Under the pieces are notes generated by a model. It searched no databases. It saw nothing but the letters and a program-made list of their open reading frames with translations, and had not been told where the DNA came from. Shown piece by piece: positions 24,681 to 39,954 of a stretch of DNA of 64,000 nucleotides (the first letter of the stretch is position 1; each line of letters starts with the position of its first letter). Source of the DNA: Setophaga petechia (Eukaryota; Chordata; Aves; Passeriformes; Parulidae). The position numbers were made by a program, and so were the translations under genes. Location: NCBI GenBank assembly GCA_024362935.1, contig JANCRA010000007.1, positions 20,175,003-20,239,002 of the forward strand, in the 5' to 3' direction.

Positions 24681-27600
24681 CTTAATGAAATGTATTTTCT
24701 TAAGTTCTTTTTATAATAGGATGACCTTCATTTCCACTGCTATAGTGGGCACATATTTAATTTATTCTACATAGTAAATGTTCTTACTTGATTTTTCTTA
24801 TTCTCAAAATCATTGTAGGGGGTTATTTTTGATGAATTCAAGAAGTGTAGGCTTTCCTGGCAGTGGGGGAGGATTAAGTCAATCAAAATTAAATAACTTC
24901 ATTCTAAAGGAATGTAATTTGCATAGTAGAAGGTTGCTTTCTCCTCTCATACATTTTCATTTCTCTATGCTTTCCTGGGCTTTCTTCCTTTCATATTGTA
25001 TAACTTTACAGTCTCATATTTTTCTCATTGATTTTAGCTCAGTTTTTGTACTTTTATTTCACTCATTTTTATTTCATCTTCTTGCTCTCTTTTTCCTCTA
25101 TCTCTGTTAGCTCTGTATTTTTCCTTCTTCATTTTTGCCTACTAATCTTACACATTCACCCCATGGGTAGGGGGATACATTCTGTTCTCTTTCTAAGAAA
25201 TACACAACATCCATACTGCCAGAATATGTGTAACATCTTTCCATTCAATTTCTATTACCTTACTTGTAATTCTGAAACCATATTACTCTTTCTTTTCAGA
25301 CCCTGGCAAATTTCTTTCACCTGCCCTCACCCTTTGCCTTTCATTCTCACCCTACATGCCTGTCAAAGCATTTATCACCTGTCACATCTTGTTCTCAGCT
25401 CCATGACAAACCAGTTCTTTAGCCTTTCATTTTCCACTGCAAACTATACATTGCTTGGAAGGAAAAGTCCCAAAGTGCAGTTGCTGGTGTTTACCTCGCA
25501 GCACTGCCTGAATGTTAGATAATATGTATTTCCTACCCAATATTTTGCAGTTACCCTTGTAAATATTCTAAATTATAGACTAAAAGCTTTTATTAACTGT
25601 TTGAAGAAAATTGTACCTGTGTATTTTTCCTTTTCTACCGTCACCAGTGACATTAGTGTAGGAGATATAAGGAGGGAGGTGGATTTCAGTCTGTTTAATC
25701 CTTCACCAGCCTCCTAGAAATCAGATACATTTGAAAACTGGAAAGGTTTTGGACAAAAATTATTTAGAATTAAATTGCATTCTGTAATGGAAGACTTATT
25801 ATTTTTATATGTTTTAAAAATGTCTGAATTCCAGCTTTGTGGGTTTCATCATCATTTGTTTCCTGTATACAAGTGTGGTTTGCTTGCTGAGTGCAACAAG
25901 ATTAATTACATACAGAGCTCAAAAGGGCTTCTCACCCCACTTCTTGATAGATAATCTGTAACACTTCAAAAGCTCTCCAAATCCGGGCAAGTCGCACAAT
26001 GGAAGAATCATTTTTCTTTACACTGTTCAACAATGTGGAAGGATGAGGAAAATAAAAAATAATTTCATGCTTTTCTGAAAGAAAATGCCTAACTGTGTCA
26101 GGGACATACTACCCACTTCTGCCTTTTCACACACTCACCTCCCCTCCCAGATCTGCAAGCTCCTTTATTTAACACAGATATATTTATTTTTGTGGAAGAA
26201 GTGAGAAGAGAGTCAAAATGTTTTTCTTATTTTTTCTTTTTTTCCTAAGTAAGAAGTTATATTAATCAAAACATAGAATAAAGTATGATTTACAATACGT
26301 ACTAGTAACATTTTAGGAATATTCCCTAGAGAAAGACTTCTCAGGCTTTATAAGAAATATCTAATTTACTGAAAATTTCTTCATGAAATCATCATAGTAT
26401 ACACACAAGCTGCTTCACCAGTGCAGAGGCTTGTGAATACAGGTTCATACCCTGTGGAATTATTCAGAACAGTTGTTAAGTCATTTTATCAATCAAAGAG
26501 AAAAAGGAAAATTGAAACCTCTTCAAAGACAGCAGTTTTTTGCTATCTTCAATAAGGGGATTCATATCAGAAAACACTATTTCTATCACAATTCACATTT
26601 CAACTTATTCCACATTGAGACCCTTTTTATTATCCCAAAATATTGTAAACCCATTGAAACAAATGCAGTGCATTTGTATCGTGTCAACTTTCATACCTGA
26701 GTATCTAATTACATGGGGTTTTACATTCATTTTTATCTTTATGTGTATGATGCAGTATTTCATTTTATTAAGTTATTACAACATGCCTGGCTTCTTTGTG
26801 AGAGGGCAGAGAAGATATTTAACCTTCTGATACTATCTGGGAGACTAAGATAGGAAAAACTCTTTTCAAGAAAAAGAATTAAAGAGGAATTTCATTCCTG
26901 TTTATTTCTGTCTGGTTGTGATGCAATGTTCATTAGCAATTGAACATGCAGGAAAATAGTTTGGAAAAAGCTAGGAAAGAGGTTTTATCTCATATGGCCT
27001 TTTGTATGTTAGAGGAGACCTGGGTAACTCTGAAAAGGGAAAATTAATCTGAGTAAATGGTGTGGCATGGCTGGAGGGAGGTGGTGCTGTCAGTGAGCTT
27101 GAGGAGAAGAGAGAATCTGAAAGCTACTGGGGAAGGATGAGGCTTGACTTGAAATTTTGTTTAATAGTGTTACAATGGACTTAAAGATCCCTTTAAAGAT
27201 CTGGTTTCTTGAAGCAACAGCTCAGATGAAATCCCTACTCTTTTCAACAGAGGCAGTTTCTGAACAAAAAAAATGGAAAAGAGTATGTTTTGCAGATAGG
27301 AACTGGAAAATCCTCATTTTCCTTTTGTGTTCTCCCCATCTCAACCCTCTTGTCCCTCACACCCAGGGGAATTGTTAGATAATGTGTGGAGGCTCAATTT
27401 CAGAGCTATGAAAAACTGTCTTTTGTTTTTTAATCAATGACTACCATAAAGCAGAAATGGCTAAGGTGATTTTCTCCAACTTCACTACGTGAGTCACGCT
27501 TGGATTGATACTAAACATCAGCTTAAAAGGAATTATTTTGAAAGTTATAATAGTGTTTCAAAATGAAAGCCTCCCACAACTTTAACTAGAAAATCATGAC

Positions 27601-30600
27601 TGATGTCTTCAGTACAATTAAATTAAACATTTCAGAAATTTCCATCGTATAAGTGATGAATGGAATGAAAAACCACAGCCCACTGAACTGCTAATACCAC
27701 AATATTAAAACAAAGTATCCTCAGGGAATAGCTATTTCAGTGTGCTGATATTGCGTCCCTTCTCTTCCTTCCTTGAATACAAACAGTTTAAACATAATAT
27801 CTCCAGATAAAGCACTTAAGGAACAACCCCCTCTTGAATACTTCTTCCCTCCTCCCTCCTCTTTTTTTTCCTCCCTCTGAAGAGACAGGAAAAATGCTGG
27901 AAAGACCAAGTCCAAATTCTCCTCTTTGCTTCCTCATGACAGTAATTTTGCAAGAGCCCTGAGGAACACCTGACCAGTCATTATAGGTGAATCTCAGTAC
28001 AGACCCAACCTACTTGGGCATTTTTGGCTTTGTCCATAGTTGTATCAGCCTGAAGGTAGATCTGAATTTTTTTTTAAATCACACAAAAGTTTTGCTGTGT
28101 TCCACTGGATCAGGTATGTGAAAATTATAAATGTTGGCCTCAAGCTTTACTTGTTTCCGCAAGTTTGGCCAGACAAAAAACAAACTATATCAATAAACTC
28201 TTTTAGATACACAGGAAAATCCAATCTAAAGCAGTTTTAATTAAGAATATTCTTTCCAAAGCTTTGTGATATATGAAGCATCTTGTATAGTGTTTATCTG
28301 GCTGTTTTTAAAGATGCACACTGGAGTTTCTTCCCCTACAGTCATAAAATAATTTCTCTCTTCCTAGTGTGAATAAGTCTTAACACAGGAAAAATCATAT
28401 CCAGGTTTGGAACAGAGGCTGTGGGCTGGGGAGAGCACAGCATGAGGGGAAGCTATCAAGGAAGGAAGGCAGAAGGTTAGATCAAATTGTGAGTCTACAA
28501 TTCAAGAACCTTTTAGAAAACTGCTGCTCACAGTCCTTTCCAGCAGACACTTTTGGTTCAGTGACTTATCATTAATAAGATGATTCCTACCCTGTAACTT
28601 ATATAAACAGTGATTCTGTGCAATGTCTTGATATTTTAGCAGTATATTTTCTGCTCAGTATGTGGTACAGAATGAGGTTATCATGTCTTATCATCTTTCA
28701 TGCCAATGAATGTAAGGCTTACTGTAGCTACTACACTTCTCAACAGTATGTCATTTATTTCCCTAGCAGTCATTTTAATAACATATTCACTTACAGCATG
28801 CTTAAACACCCAGGCTCGAGTTCTCCCTTCACGTGTAATTCTTCTGCCTGCTGTCATTTTCCTCACAAAATGTCTCATTAAGTAATATTTTGGAATTTAG
28901 TATCCATAAATAAACTGGTCAGGTTGAGCTTTCCTATATAAATGGGAAATAGAAAATTTTCAGGAATTTAATATTATTTTATGAATATTTCTTCCCTTTG
29001 CAGTCATTCAGAGTCCATAAATGCAGAGCCCCAGGTGCCCTTTGACTGAAGGAGAAGGTTAAAGGAGAGGAAGATGCAGTGATGAGAAGTAACTGCAGCA
29101 AAACCCAAACTGCAGTCAGTAAAACTGTATGTCCAGCCTTTCCCAACCTCAGTATTTAGTAGTTCATTTGTCATAATATTTATTCACCTTTGCCAGCAGC
29201 CTTTGGAATGAAGAAAGCAATGGCCAAGTGGACAAAATTTCTTTCTAGCTGACAAGTCCTCCACTCTAATGACCTTTGATTCTCTTGCTCAGACCTGCCA
29301 GGCTGTGGTTGCAGGCAGGTGGCTTTTTTCAGCTTGCACCAGTAACATCTAATCCAACTGCAGGAGTCCATACTCCCATCTAAGGTATCACCAGGTCTAC
29401 CTTTGTGAAGGCAGCTGCAAGTAAGCTTAGAGACCACTGGACAGGAAACCTGGGGGAAGATTTGCCACGACAGTGTCAGGATAAACATAACCTGGAGAAA
29501 GATTAGCCAGGATAGATGAACACAGGCCTGCCTATGACAAATCTCCACTGCACTGTATTCTTCTTATCAGCAACATCCTTCATATTATTCTTTCTTTTTA
29601 AAATCATGTGCAATCTGCAACATTAAATATTTTTTAAATATAGAACACATTTCAACACAAACTGCTACCACCAACTTCATAGGCATGAAAATATAGTACT
29701 TCAATCTACAAAATGAACCTCTTGCTTTTTTCTTGTCAAGAAATGAGTTGCTGGCTCTCTTCCCCTGGGCTTTCTATCTAAAATGACAAAATTTGAGGAC
29801 AGATTCAGCTATTGATTTTTCATAAATACCCACTTTTCCAGCTCAATACGTGGTCACAATACCTCACATTGTGTCACAATACCTTGGTAACACCTTTTTA
29901 TGTTCCTCAGAATTTAGAATTACACATTTATGCTAAAACAGAAATACAACTGATGATAGATCATCTCTTCCTCCAAAACCTTTAAAAACAGCAGGATGTG
30001 AAGATTATCAAGGATCACAGAACTCTCTTTTATATTCATTTTTACAGATGCTACACCACACAAGTGAGATCAGCAGAAAGCAGCCCTCCTTCCCACCTCT
30101 CAGTGAGTATGGCTTTCTTTTGCCTTTTTTTTCCCTCAGCAACAAGTTGGCAACTCTAAGGTTCTTTTGAGATATGGTGGCATCAACTCAGTGCAGGTAA
30201 AAAGTAAAATACCTAAGGTTTATTTCTGTGACTACAGCTTCCAATGATAACAGCTTCATTACCAGGCAGAAAACCTCAAATATTCATTTGAATTTAGGAG
30301 CAGAATGCTGGCATCAGTGTGGGCTGAATCACCACAGCTGGACACCTCAGGTAGCTCACTGCAAGCTGCAGGTGTTTGAGAAATTTGACAAGGTCCTCCC
30401 TTTATTTCAACAGTAGCAGTGCAGAAGGTTTATGGTAAATAACAGGCTTTGGAAATGTTAAGATCCTTCTTATCTTGTTTAATTCATAGACAAATGGTCC
30501 ACAATACTATTTTATTTTCTGTTATTTTTTAAAAAATAATATTTTGTTCTGTTAATGACCATATTCATTTTGCAAAAATAGCTTTTTCATATGGGACAAT

Positions 30601-33600
30601 ACACTCTTGAGACACAACAATCACTATTGTTGCTAAAAGTGCTTGTGATAAGAGAAGTGCATCTTCAAATGCAGAGATTTAGAGTAAAAAGGAAACTGCA
30701 GTACATAACAATTCAAAAGTTAAGTCTTTTGAGCCAAAGCTGTACCACTTTTAGCATCAAAACATCTTATTAGACTATTAAAGGAAAGCTTTGCATCTTT
30801 TCAGCAGCTCTTTTGGGTCATGGGTATAAATATTTCCAAGTAATTTATAGCCAGACAAGAAATTCTTTGTTCAGGGATTTAATATTTCAACTATTTGTTA
30901 AATGTCCACTTCTACAGAAAATAAACAAAATTTAACAACCCACATGGAGAACTGCTTACAGAAAATTATTCTGGCAAGTTGTACTGTCTATCTGAAATAT
31001 TTCATGATAATCACAACATCTTTTCATGGCTTATATTCAAGATGACAGGTTGTAAATTCTGCAATAAGTTTAGATAATAGCATATACCTCTGTTATCTGT
31101 ACTTATGCCTTCCATTTTTACCTTCTCATATTTACACTGATTGACAATTTCTGAATGAACACCTGTTATCACAGTAAATCTTTTAAGGCAATATTCTTTA
31201 ATTTAAAAATTCCTGTATTTTCTCACATCGGAACAGTCCTCTAGTGAACAGATGCTCCTGGCACTTGGAATTTTTGCAGTTACCTTTTGTGCTCCTCTCT
31301 AGAGATCTGCAAACCATATGTTGAAATACATTGTCCCCAGTCTCCAACACATCTCCTGAAGAGCAAACAGTTTATAAATAAGGTACTTAAAGCTCCTTAT
31401 TGGTGGCCCAATTTCCCTTGCAGCAGCAGTAGGCCATATTTCTGATTACAGATACTTGTACAGTTGACAAGAAATTATGATTCAAATGCCACCAAGGACA
31501 TCAGTGTTATTCAGTGGCAGTGAAGGTGGCACAGCTCCATGCCAGGTTATTGGGAAGAGATCTCATGACGTGGTTGCCTGGATCTCCAATTACAATCTCT
31601 TCCTAAAAGACTGGAGAGTTTTCAACCAAAAAATCCAAAGTAAAAATTTGTACAGAAGTCTGACTCAAAAATAGTGTTCTTGCAGGCAAGCCTTTGCTGC
31701 CAGTTCTGATTTTACCCAGCCTGGTGAATGTCTGAGATACAACAAGCTCTGCCCATTCTCCCTTGGTCCCTGATCTGCTTTTCCACCACTATTAATATGT
31801 GGCAAGCTTCTGCTTGCCCTTAACCTGCCACACCCTGCAGGGCAAATAATTTCCAGCATGGGAAAAACGTTACCTTTCATATGGGTCTGCCTCCACTTCC
31901 CACAATCTCCTTAAGAGAAATAAGAACTGTACACAAAAACAGCTTTTTGGCAGATTAGAAACTTTCCTTGTGGTTACACTTTAAACTTCTACAAACTAAA
32001 AAACCTGGGTTTAGTGTTTAATTGTACCAAAATCCCACCCTTTTCCTTGATATATCTCAGGAAAAAACTCTGCTGCCAATTTTCTCTTCAAGACACAATG
32101 TACCTCTAAGAATAGACTTCACCCCAGTTTTCCTTAACTTAAAAAAGTTATTTTTGTGATAGCCCTCTTGGCTTTGTGTTTTGGTTTGGTTTTTGAACAA
32201 TTATGACAATTAGCAGTGAAATAGCTATCAGTGATAAAATAAACCCCCTTTAGAGGTGTCTTGTGCTAGCTCCCATTTGATAGCAAAGGCCACGATAGAC
32301 AGAAAGAATATTCTCAGTTCTGATTTGACTTCCATGCACATCTCTCTTCTGCACTACTAGAGAATTCATTCTTGTCTGTGCACTACCCAAAAGCCATGTT
32401 TATTGTTAGAAGTGAGTCACCACCAGATTTGCATACATGCTAATATGTACAGAACCACACAGATGTAGCAGATAATCTAGATTTCTATACAAAGCCTTGA
32501 ATAAACAGCAAGGTACAAAAAGAAAATCAGTGATGCTCACTCTCTAATTTTGCTCTATTCAAACAGAATAAAAACAAATTTTCACTATGACATATTTAAT
32601 CCTAGGATGTTTGAAAATGAAAATTTGCAGCAAGAGATTGTTTTAAAAAAATTCAGCTGTTTTTTGCTTCTTTTCACTATATATAGGAAAAAAAATATAT
32701 ATACTATTCAATCCTTTAGAAATACTTCGTTATCCAGTACAACAGGAAAAACTAAAACTTGTAAGTTTTCCAGGTGAAAGAAGTTATCCTCACCTTACAG
32801 ACAGCAGTGACCATTAGAACAGAACTGCAGTGAGCACTATTTATGGTACTTGCACTTTGGGCATGCAGAAAACAGAACCTGTGATTTTGCTCCCCAGTCT
32901 TTCTTCTGACAGCAGACTCAACTATTTCTCAAGCTCTTTATTTTCATACAAGTGCTACAGTGACCAGCTTTCTTCAGACTTTCTGGTCCACAGAGGAAGG
33001 ACCAGATCTGTGTGTTATATATTGAGAGGGGAAAAAAAAAGAGGTGTTTGTAGGTGACAGACAGTGCCATATGTACTTATCAATGCAGATGAAGCAAGTT
33101 TCAAAATTTGCCACAAATATTTCCAATTAAATATTTCAAACACAACAACAATATCAAATATAATACTGTGTTTCACTAAAAGGAATAAGATACGTTATAT
33201 AATTTTGAGGGAGTTTTAGAAATAATTTCCAGAGAAAATTAATTCAGGAAAGTGAAAACATTCCCTGATTAATTTCTGTTCTTCTAGACTCTTGTATGAG
33301 CATGCTACTACTGATACAGTAATCTTGTTTCAGTGTACAAAACTACAAAAGCTTTGATGTTTGATTCTATGATACTCATTCAGTTCAAGAAAAACACTAG
33401 GAAAATAATTTTGATGCCAGTGTAATCAGGTTACACTACACATGATGCCAGTATGATATGCATTGGCATTTTTTTAATTATATTTGAATATATTTTGAAA
33501 GCTCCCTTCAAAAAGAAAAGTGTTTCTAGAATTGCATTTTTGCTGTGAATCTTGAAGCAAATCCAACCTTACTCATAGCAACTATTTTTGTTACCTTGAT

Positions 33601-36600
33601 AGGAAAGAAATCACTTTTTAAATGTCTCCAGAGTGCCCTGCTTGGCAAAAATGTGAATTAATGTTCCCTTACCTCTGACTTATCAGGCTCCTTTGAAATG
33701 TCTGGATGAACCCCCAAGAATTAGAGACCCCAAAATCACTTCTGAAAACTCATCCAGTCTTAAACCCTGGTAGGAGCAAACAGAAGATAATTTGAAATGT
33801 CGGGGGGAAATGCAACACCCAGTTTCAAGAAAAGGCATTCAGGTAAATGTGGTTTAATCTCAAATCTCCTGCTACTCACTGAACTGTAAGTCCCCATTCA
33901 TGCACCTTGAAAAATCACCAGTTGCAGTCCCCTCTGCACTGCTCCCTCTGGGTTACCTTCATCTCCACACTTTGGGACTCCCTTGCAGTAACACTGCTTA
34001 AATGCACCCAGTATAGAACAGCAAGAGAATAACCAATCTATAGATTTTCTTCTATAGCATCTTTCAGCTTCCCAACCTTTGTCAGCCTCTACTGTGCAGA
34101 CACAAGACACAAACTTCAGATCTTAGGCCTTTTTCCTCTGCAAAAGGACAAAACTTCCACTGGTTTTGATGTTAAAACTTTTTTCCTGCGTCAACTTTTC
34201 ACAAAATAGTCCATCTGCTCTATAAAATGTCTTCTATTTGTTATTTCCCACCTGCTTATTGTGCATCTGGCAGTGTGCTCATGATGCATAATTTCTCTAC
34301 AAAGACATAATAAAATAATACCTGTGGCTAAAATCTGGTTACTCTATAAGTAACTGCATCTCTTTCCTGTGCCTGTGACACAGGAAACAATACCCAAGGA
34401 TGTCACAGAAAGGTACCTAAAGAAATGGGATCATGGCAATGCAACAAAAGCCCCCAGATTAATTTATGCTTTTGGAGTGGGTTCTCAGTGACAGATAAAC
34501 ATTGCACTGCCTTATACTGCTTAATGCATCCAACTTCCAATCGAACTTCTTCATCTCTGAATTTTGGACCAAAAATTTATATTGTATATTTTTTTACACA
34601 TAAATAATGAAATGGAGATTGCATAAGTGTTCAGCACTAAATTCTCTGCAGAAAAGAAACTACATCAGCTTAAGGAACATTCTTTAAACAGACTGCATTA
34701 GAAAAACTACATGGAAAGGAGTAAAACCAAATCTGTTCTTTTTCACTTTAGTTTATCACTGCTGTGTCTTTCATAAGCTAGACAAGTTATTTATAGGCTC
34801 AAAAAGAGTACTGTTGTTTATCAGGCTAAACAATGAAAAAAATGGCTCTTGTGAGGATGGCTGTTGTTAGCAATTAGCTGCCCTACTGATCTCAAAACTT
34901 TCTTCTGCAATACAGACTCTAACTGCAATAACTTCATCACACACTTTTCCTATAGTTCCTTTTATGTTTTTCCTCATTTCTCATTTCTGTGTGAATATAA
35001 ATATATAAAACAAAATCTCATGAGTGGCACTACTTTTTCTAGATCCAAAATACATTAGAGAGAGGATTTTTTCTTAGCTATTTCTGCATATATATTCTAC
35101 ATGGATTTTGTGAATGATCTGAGCAGAGTTGGCAGAATAGACTGCTACCTTTTCCACCCATGGCACTGAGGCAGAAAAAGTCTTCATAACAAATAGGAAG
35201 CTACACAGGACTACTAGCTACCTTTAGGTTTAGCAAATTGCTAACAGTTTTCTGGTCATATTATCAGCTTGGCATGTAGGTACAATTTAGACATCTGGAT
35301 TCTATTGAAAGTGCCTAAATCTTTATTTAAATTTTGTTCCAAATTCTTCCTCTGAGGAAATTTGACATCTGCACAATTCCTAGACATGGGATGAGGACTC
35401 AAGAAGCCAGTGAACTTTTGGGATTGTCACATTCTAAGGAGAAGCATAAGTACTCATACTTGGAGTGCAGCAACACAGGCAGGGAGAGAGAGATGATCCT
35501 TGTATATAAAAATCACAGAATCTACAAAAAGGCCCACTTATTTGCATAGAAATTCTAAATCCTCATCAATTTAATGGAAGCCTGGTATACTCGTGAATTG
35601 TTGGCCAAGATACAGACTGGAAAAGTTCCCAAAGAAGTGTTTCATTACTTGTGTGGGTGTGGGGAACGTGTTATAATTCTTCAACTGTATCTGAGTAGTT
35701 ATGTTTCTTTATCACTTTCTAAGCCAAAGAACTATTTTTAAATTGAATTAAAAATTGCTACTTCTGCAGTTATCTTGTGGATACTCTCCAAAACACCATT
35801 TCTGTAGCTATCTTGGGTCAGAACAGCATGATGAATCAGCATGAAAACACCACCAGTTCAAGCACAATTAATTCCCTTTATTTTTCATTCCCCACTAAGA
35901 TGTGGCTTGTATCCATCCCTCATAATTGACTCATAATGTTTTCTCACTCTTAAATGTAAAGAATGTAAAGGAATTGTGATGTGATATAATCTATTTAATT
36001 CAGACCCAGAAAAGAAGAGCCTTAAGAGCAAAAGAAAAAAATATCCCAACACACTCATAGGAAATTCTTAAAGATTAATTCAGTTTTGTTCAATTATCCT
36101 GCAAAAGCCTCTGTAGCTCCTACTACAGAGCTAATACTCGTATCGTAGAGGGAGCAAAGGTAATCACTGGCTGAGTATTAAGTTGTCTTGCCTGTTTAAT
36201 CCTTTAAAAATTTGAAAAGGCAGAAATACTCTTGTCTCTCCATCATATCTGTTTTAGTTCTGACAGACCTGCGTGTAAGCAGATAGCCTTCTTCCAAAGT
36301 GAGGGCTTAAATAAGATAGAGATACCTAAAATATATTTTCATCTCATGTCCCCCCGAAAAAGATCTGTGAAGGTTTTTATGTTGTGGAACAAAAGGGAAG
36401 ATAGGATCTGAAGAAAAGCACAATAGTCCAAATCTCTGTAAATTTACATATTTGTGGTAATCAAACAACCTTTCCAGCCCAGCTGTTTCCTTGTGCACCC
36501 TGTGCATAGTTAGATATCCCCATAACAGCACTAACATCTACTCTGCACCCTTATCGTTTGTACAACTTAGAAGAGAAGCAACTTAAAACATACAAGAAGT

Positions 36601-39600
36601 GCTTGGTGTGTCTAACCAGGAAAAAAATACAAGATTTTCCAACAGAATGAAACCAGCCCATCTGTATATCCTATGCTAATATGCTTCTTTCAGGATCTGA
36701 TATATTCAGCTAAAAACCACATCCACCACTAAGGGCTGTGCAGCAAAATCTCTCTGTGAGCAATAGGCTGCCAGCTGCTGGCATTTCAGGGCTCTCAGTG
36801 GCATAAGCTGAGTAGCACATATTAGTGCAAGGGAAACAAATCAAAAAGCCTTTTCAATTTACTCATTTTATCCTTCTTGGTAGCTCCTCAATGCCTCTGC
36901 TTTACTAACTAAATTGTTTGTTTAATAAAAGGTATTATTTCTCTTTACAAACCCTGCCTAACAGTTTGCAACAAATATGGTTCTTTAAGATTAATTCATT
37001 AGTAATATTCTTTCAACTACATACATGATTCTCATATCTGCTTCAGGAAGAACTAGAGATTCAACAAATTTTAAAATATTCAATTTATTTGTTCTCTCTG
37101 CACTGCTTACAACAGCCTCATCTTTTACTTCAGGAGAGATGTTACTGGATCACAACAAAAGTTTCCTATAGTGCCCTAAAGACACAGGTGATAGCACAAT
37201 TCTTAATTACATTTAAAAAATGTTTCCTTGTCCTGTCTTAGCCCTACTTCCTAAAGAAATGTCTCCCATGTACCCTCAGGATTTTCAAGTTTTAAGTACC
37301 TCTAAATGCCTCTGAGGATAGTGGCCAACTTGATAGACAGTGAATTTCATTCACATTCTCTGCTTCTGTAATTTCTGATTGAAATTTCGTGGTCCTGTAC
37401 TTGTATACGTTGCCCCGAGATAGTAAGACTAGTAAGGGAGGCATCATTGCTAATCTTCTCCTCCTACATTACAAAACATGCAAGTGATTTTACCAAAGCC
37501 TTGGAAAAATGGACCTTGTGAAAATGGTCTCTCATGCACTGTATACATTGTGATTTGCAGCTCCTGTAGCACAAACAAAACTTAAACTGGACATATGTGT
37601 TCTCAGAGAGAGATTTTCCTCAGTGATCATTCAAGGATTTCCTAAGAACAACTGCCAATATGACAGAACCATTACCGTCAAAGCTATACTGGCAACATTT
37701 CATCATTCACATCTGATTTTCATGCTGCCTCCCTGCTTAGCATATTTTGTAGATATGCACTATTCAAAGATTTCTTAATATCCAAAATTAATATTTGGCG
37801 GGCTTAGCAGTATTGCAGCAGTGTAAGATTAATTACTTTTAAATAGGATTACAAATCATGGAAATTTTTTAATTCTTTGTTGCCGAGTAGTAGAGACATT
37901 TTGTTAATGAATTGCTGGCTTGTCTCCTTTTATTTATGATACCCACTATCTCAACTATATAATGGATTTGGGTGGCAGAGGTTAAGCATCATAAGTCACA
38001 GAATTTTAATTTCAAGTAGGTAGTAGACAACAGTATACTGAATTATGAAGAGATGATGTTCAATAAACATTCAGTGAAAGAAGTGAGAACACAAAGACAA
38101 GAGAATCATTCTAGTTTAAATCAGCACTAGCTGGTGAAAATCAGCCATTTACAAGAGGTTATGTTCTTTCTCAAAACAGAGATACATCTCTTGTTAGTGT
38201 TTTAGGGGGAGAGGGGAGCGGAGGGAGAACTGAGAACAATAAGAGATGCAGTCATCAGTGTCACCAGTTCAGTCAAAGCCCCTGTTCAGCACACAGCAGT
38301 GACCTCAAATGTCAAACTAGGAAATAGAAAAGAGCAAGAGCCCAGTGCTACAGTGTGAATCATCACACCTTAAGAAAGCTTAATTATGTCAACCTATTTT
38401 CAAAAGGTTGGTAGAAATGGAGAGCTCAGAGATGGACATAAGAACAATCAAAGAATAGAAATACTTAATGGGGAGAGAGTGTAAAAATGAAATCACCTAT
38501 CTTACAAATAGAATAGAAAAGCAGAGAATAACATTGGGAAGGTAGATAAGCCTATTCAGATGCTCTTGCAATACAGGAATTAAGTTTAAAAATCAACTTA
38601 GATAAATTAAAATTAAGCAAATGTCAATGTAACAGCAATTTAAAAAATCAAACCAACACAAAGAACACAGATCGCTTCATACTGTCAAAATCTGTATGTG
38701 GATTTCACTGTCACAAGATGCTTTGCAGCATTCAGCTAACTGCTGGCCAATATTGAAGTCACAAAATAAAAAGTACTAGAGCAGAGGATGCTTGTATAGA
38801 AATTAATGTTCTGAAATTAACACAAACTGTGATGCTTCCGGATAGGAAACAACCTCCATTTACTGTAGGAATTGCTTTTGAAACATCACAGCTTTGCAGA
38901 AGCCTTATGTGAAGCTTTTCTTAAAACTTTCTGAAGTAAACAGTCAAGGCTGCTGCTGGATATCAGAGTTGGTAAAGTAGTTCTAAAATCTAGTTACGAG
39001 GTTTTTCAATTTCAGCTAATTGTGTGAACTTTTAATGAAAAATTACCTTCTAGCTGTTAAAATATTTTGCATAGAATTTAGGCTGTGGAAAAGGGAAGCT
39101 ACAGGCTGCAACTTACTTTAGAATAGAACCTACATGGAAAAAAGGAATCTGTCAGCCTTCCTCTGTAGAGAACTGACACAGGCATATGTGGGCTCTATGG
39201 TATGATTTTTACATCAGAACTGAACACCTAAGATAATCTTCTGCAGTGTGTACACACCTTTTTGTTTCCCCAGTCACTGTATCTTTTGGAAGAAACTAAA
39301 TGCCAATGAGCATAATTGGTTTTTAAGACAGCAGGTGTAAATTTTTAAAAAGAAAACGTTTGAAAGTAAATTTTCCTTCAAACAAAACATTATTTGTCGG
39401 AAATGAAATTGACCTATTCTGGGATTGTCCGAGAATAAAGATAAAACCTTGGGAAGCTATAATTACTGCATCTTCTCTGGTCTGGTAAAACTCCGCTGAA
39501 CCCAGTGAGGTTGCACTGTCACTTTGAAAGAATTCAGCTCAAATCTACCTGTGGTATAAAGCAGTTTAAAGACATACGTTCCAAATATTAAAGCAGCTGG

Positions 39601-39954
39601 AAATGCCCTATTTACTTGCACAGAGCCGTGGTAAACGGTGACAGTTTAGGTCCGGCTTTGCTTTGACACCCTGGCTCCCGAGTGGCAGCAAGGAGATACC
39701 CAGAGGGACAACCAGGCACCCGGGCGGCAGCTCACCCTGCTCCGGCGGGCTCCTTCGAACAGAGCGGCTGCGGGCCGGCACTCGCCTCGCTCCCTGCTCT
39801 GAGCACGGCTCATTTCCAGGGACCCGGAGGAGGAGGAGGCAGGAGAGCGCAGGTGGGACCGCTCAGTGCCGGTCCCCCGCTGCGGGCACCGGCGCGGCCG
39901 GTCCCCGGAGCGGAGGGAGGCCGGGGCAGGGCTCGGGGCGCCGGGCTCTCTCAC

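Larger units (their letters stand above)
18697..39954 (-). other. HTR7: HTR7 intron 1
   Basis: This 21.3-kb intron separates the exon ending in the DRY motif (donor AG|GTGAGA) from the exon beginning with Tyr177 (acceptor TTGCAG|G). It is phase 2. Breaking the receptor at DRY agrees with the known mammalian HTR7 gene structure. The interior is AT-rich, with no credible exon on either strand; the longest frames (such as 25028-25522) are artefacts of pyrimidine-rich composition. Small local repeats lie at 23339-23401 and 24546-24680. No tRNA, snoRNA or clear transposon was recognised. Confidence 0.85.

Noticed and set aside
25028..25522. 164-codon plus-strand frame
   Set aside because: It comes from a pyrimidine-rich stretch, giving Phe/Leu/Ser/His-rich sequence without domains.
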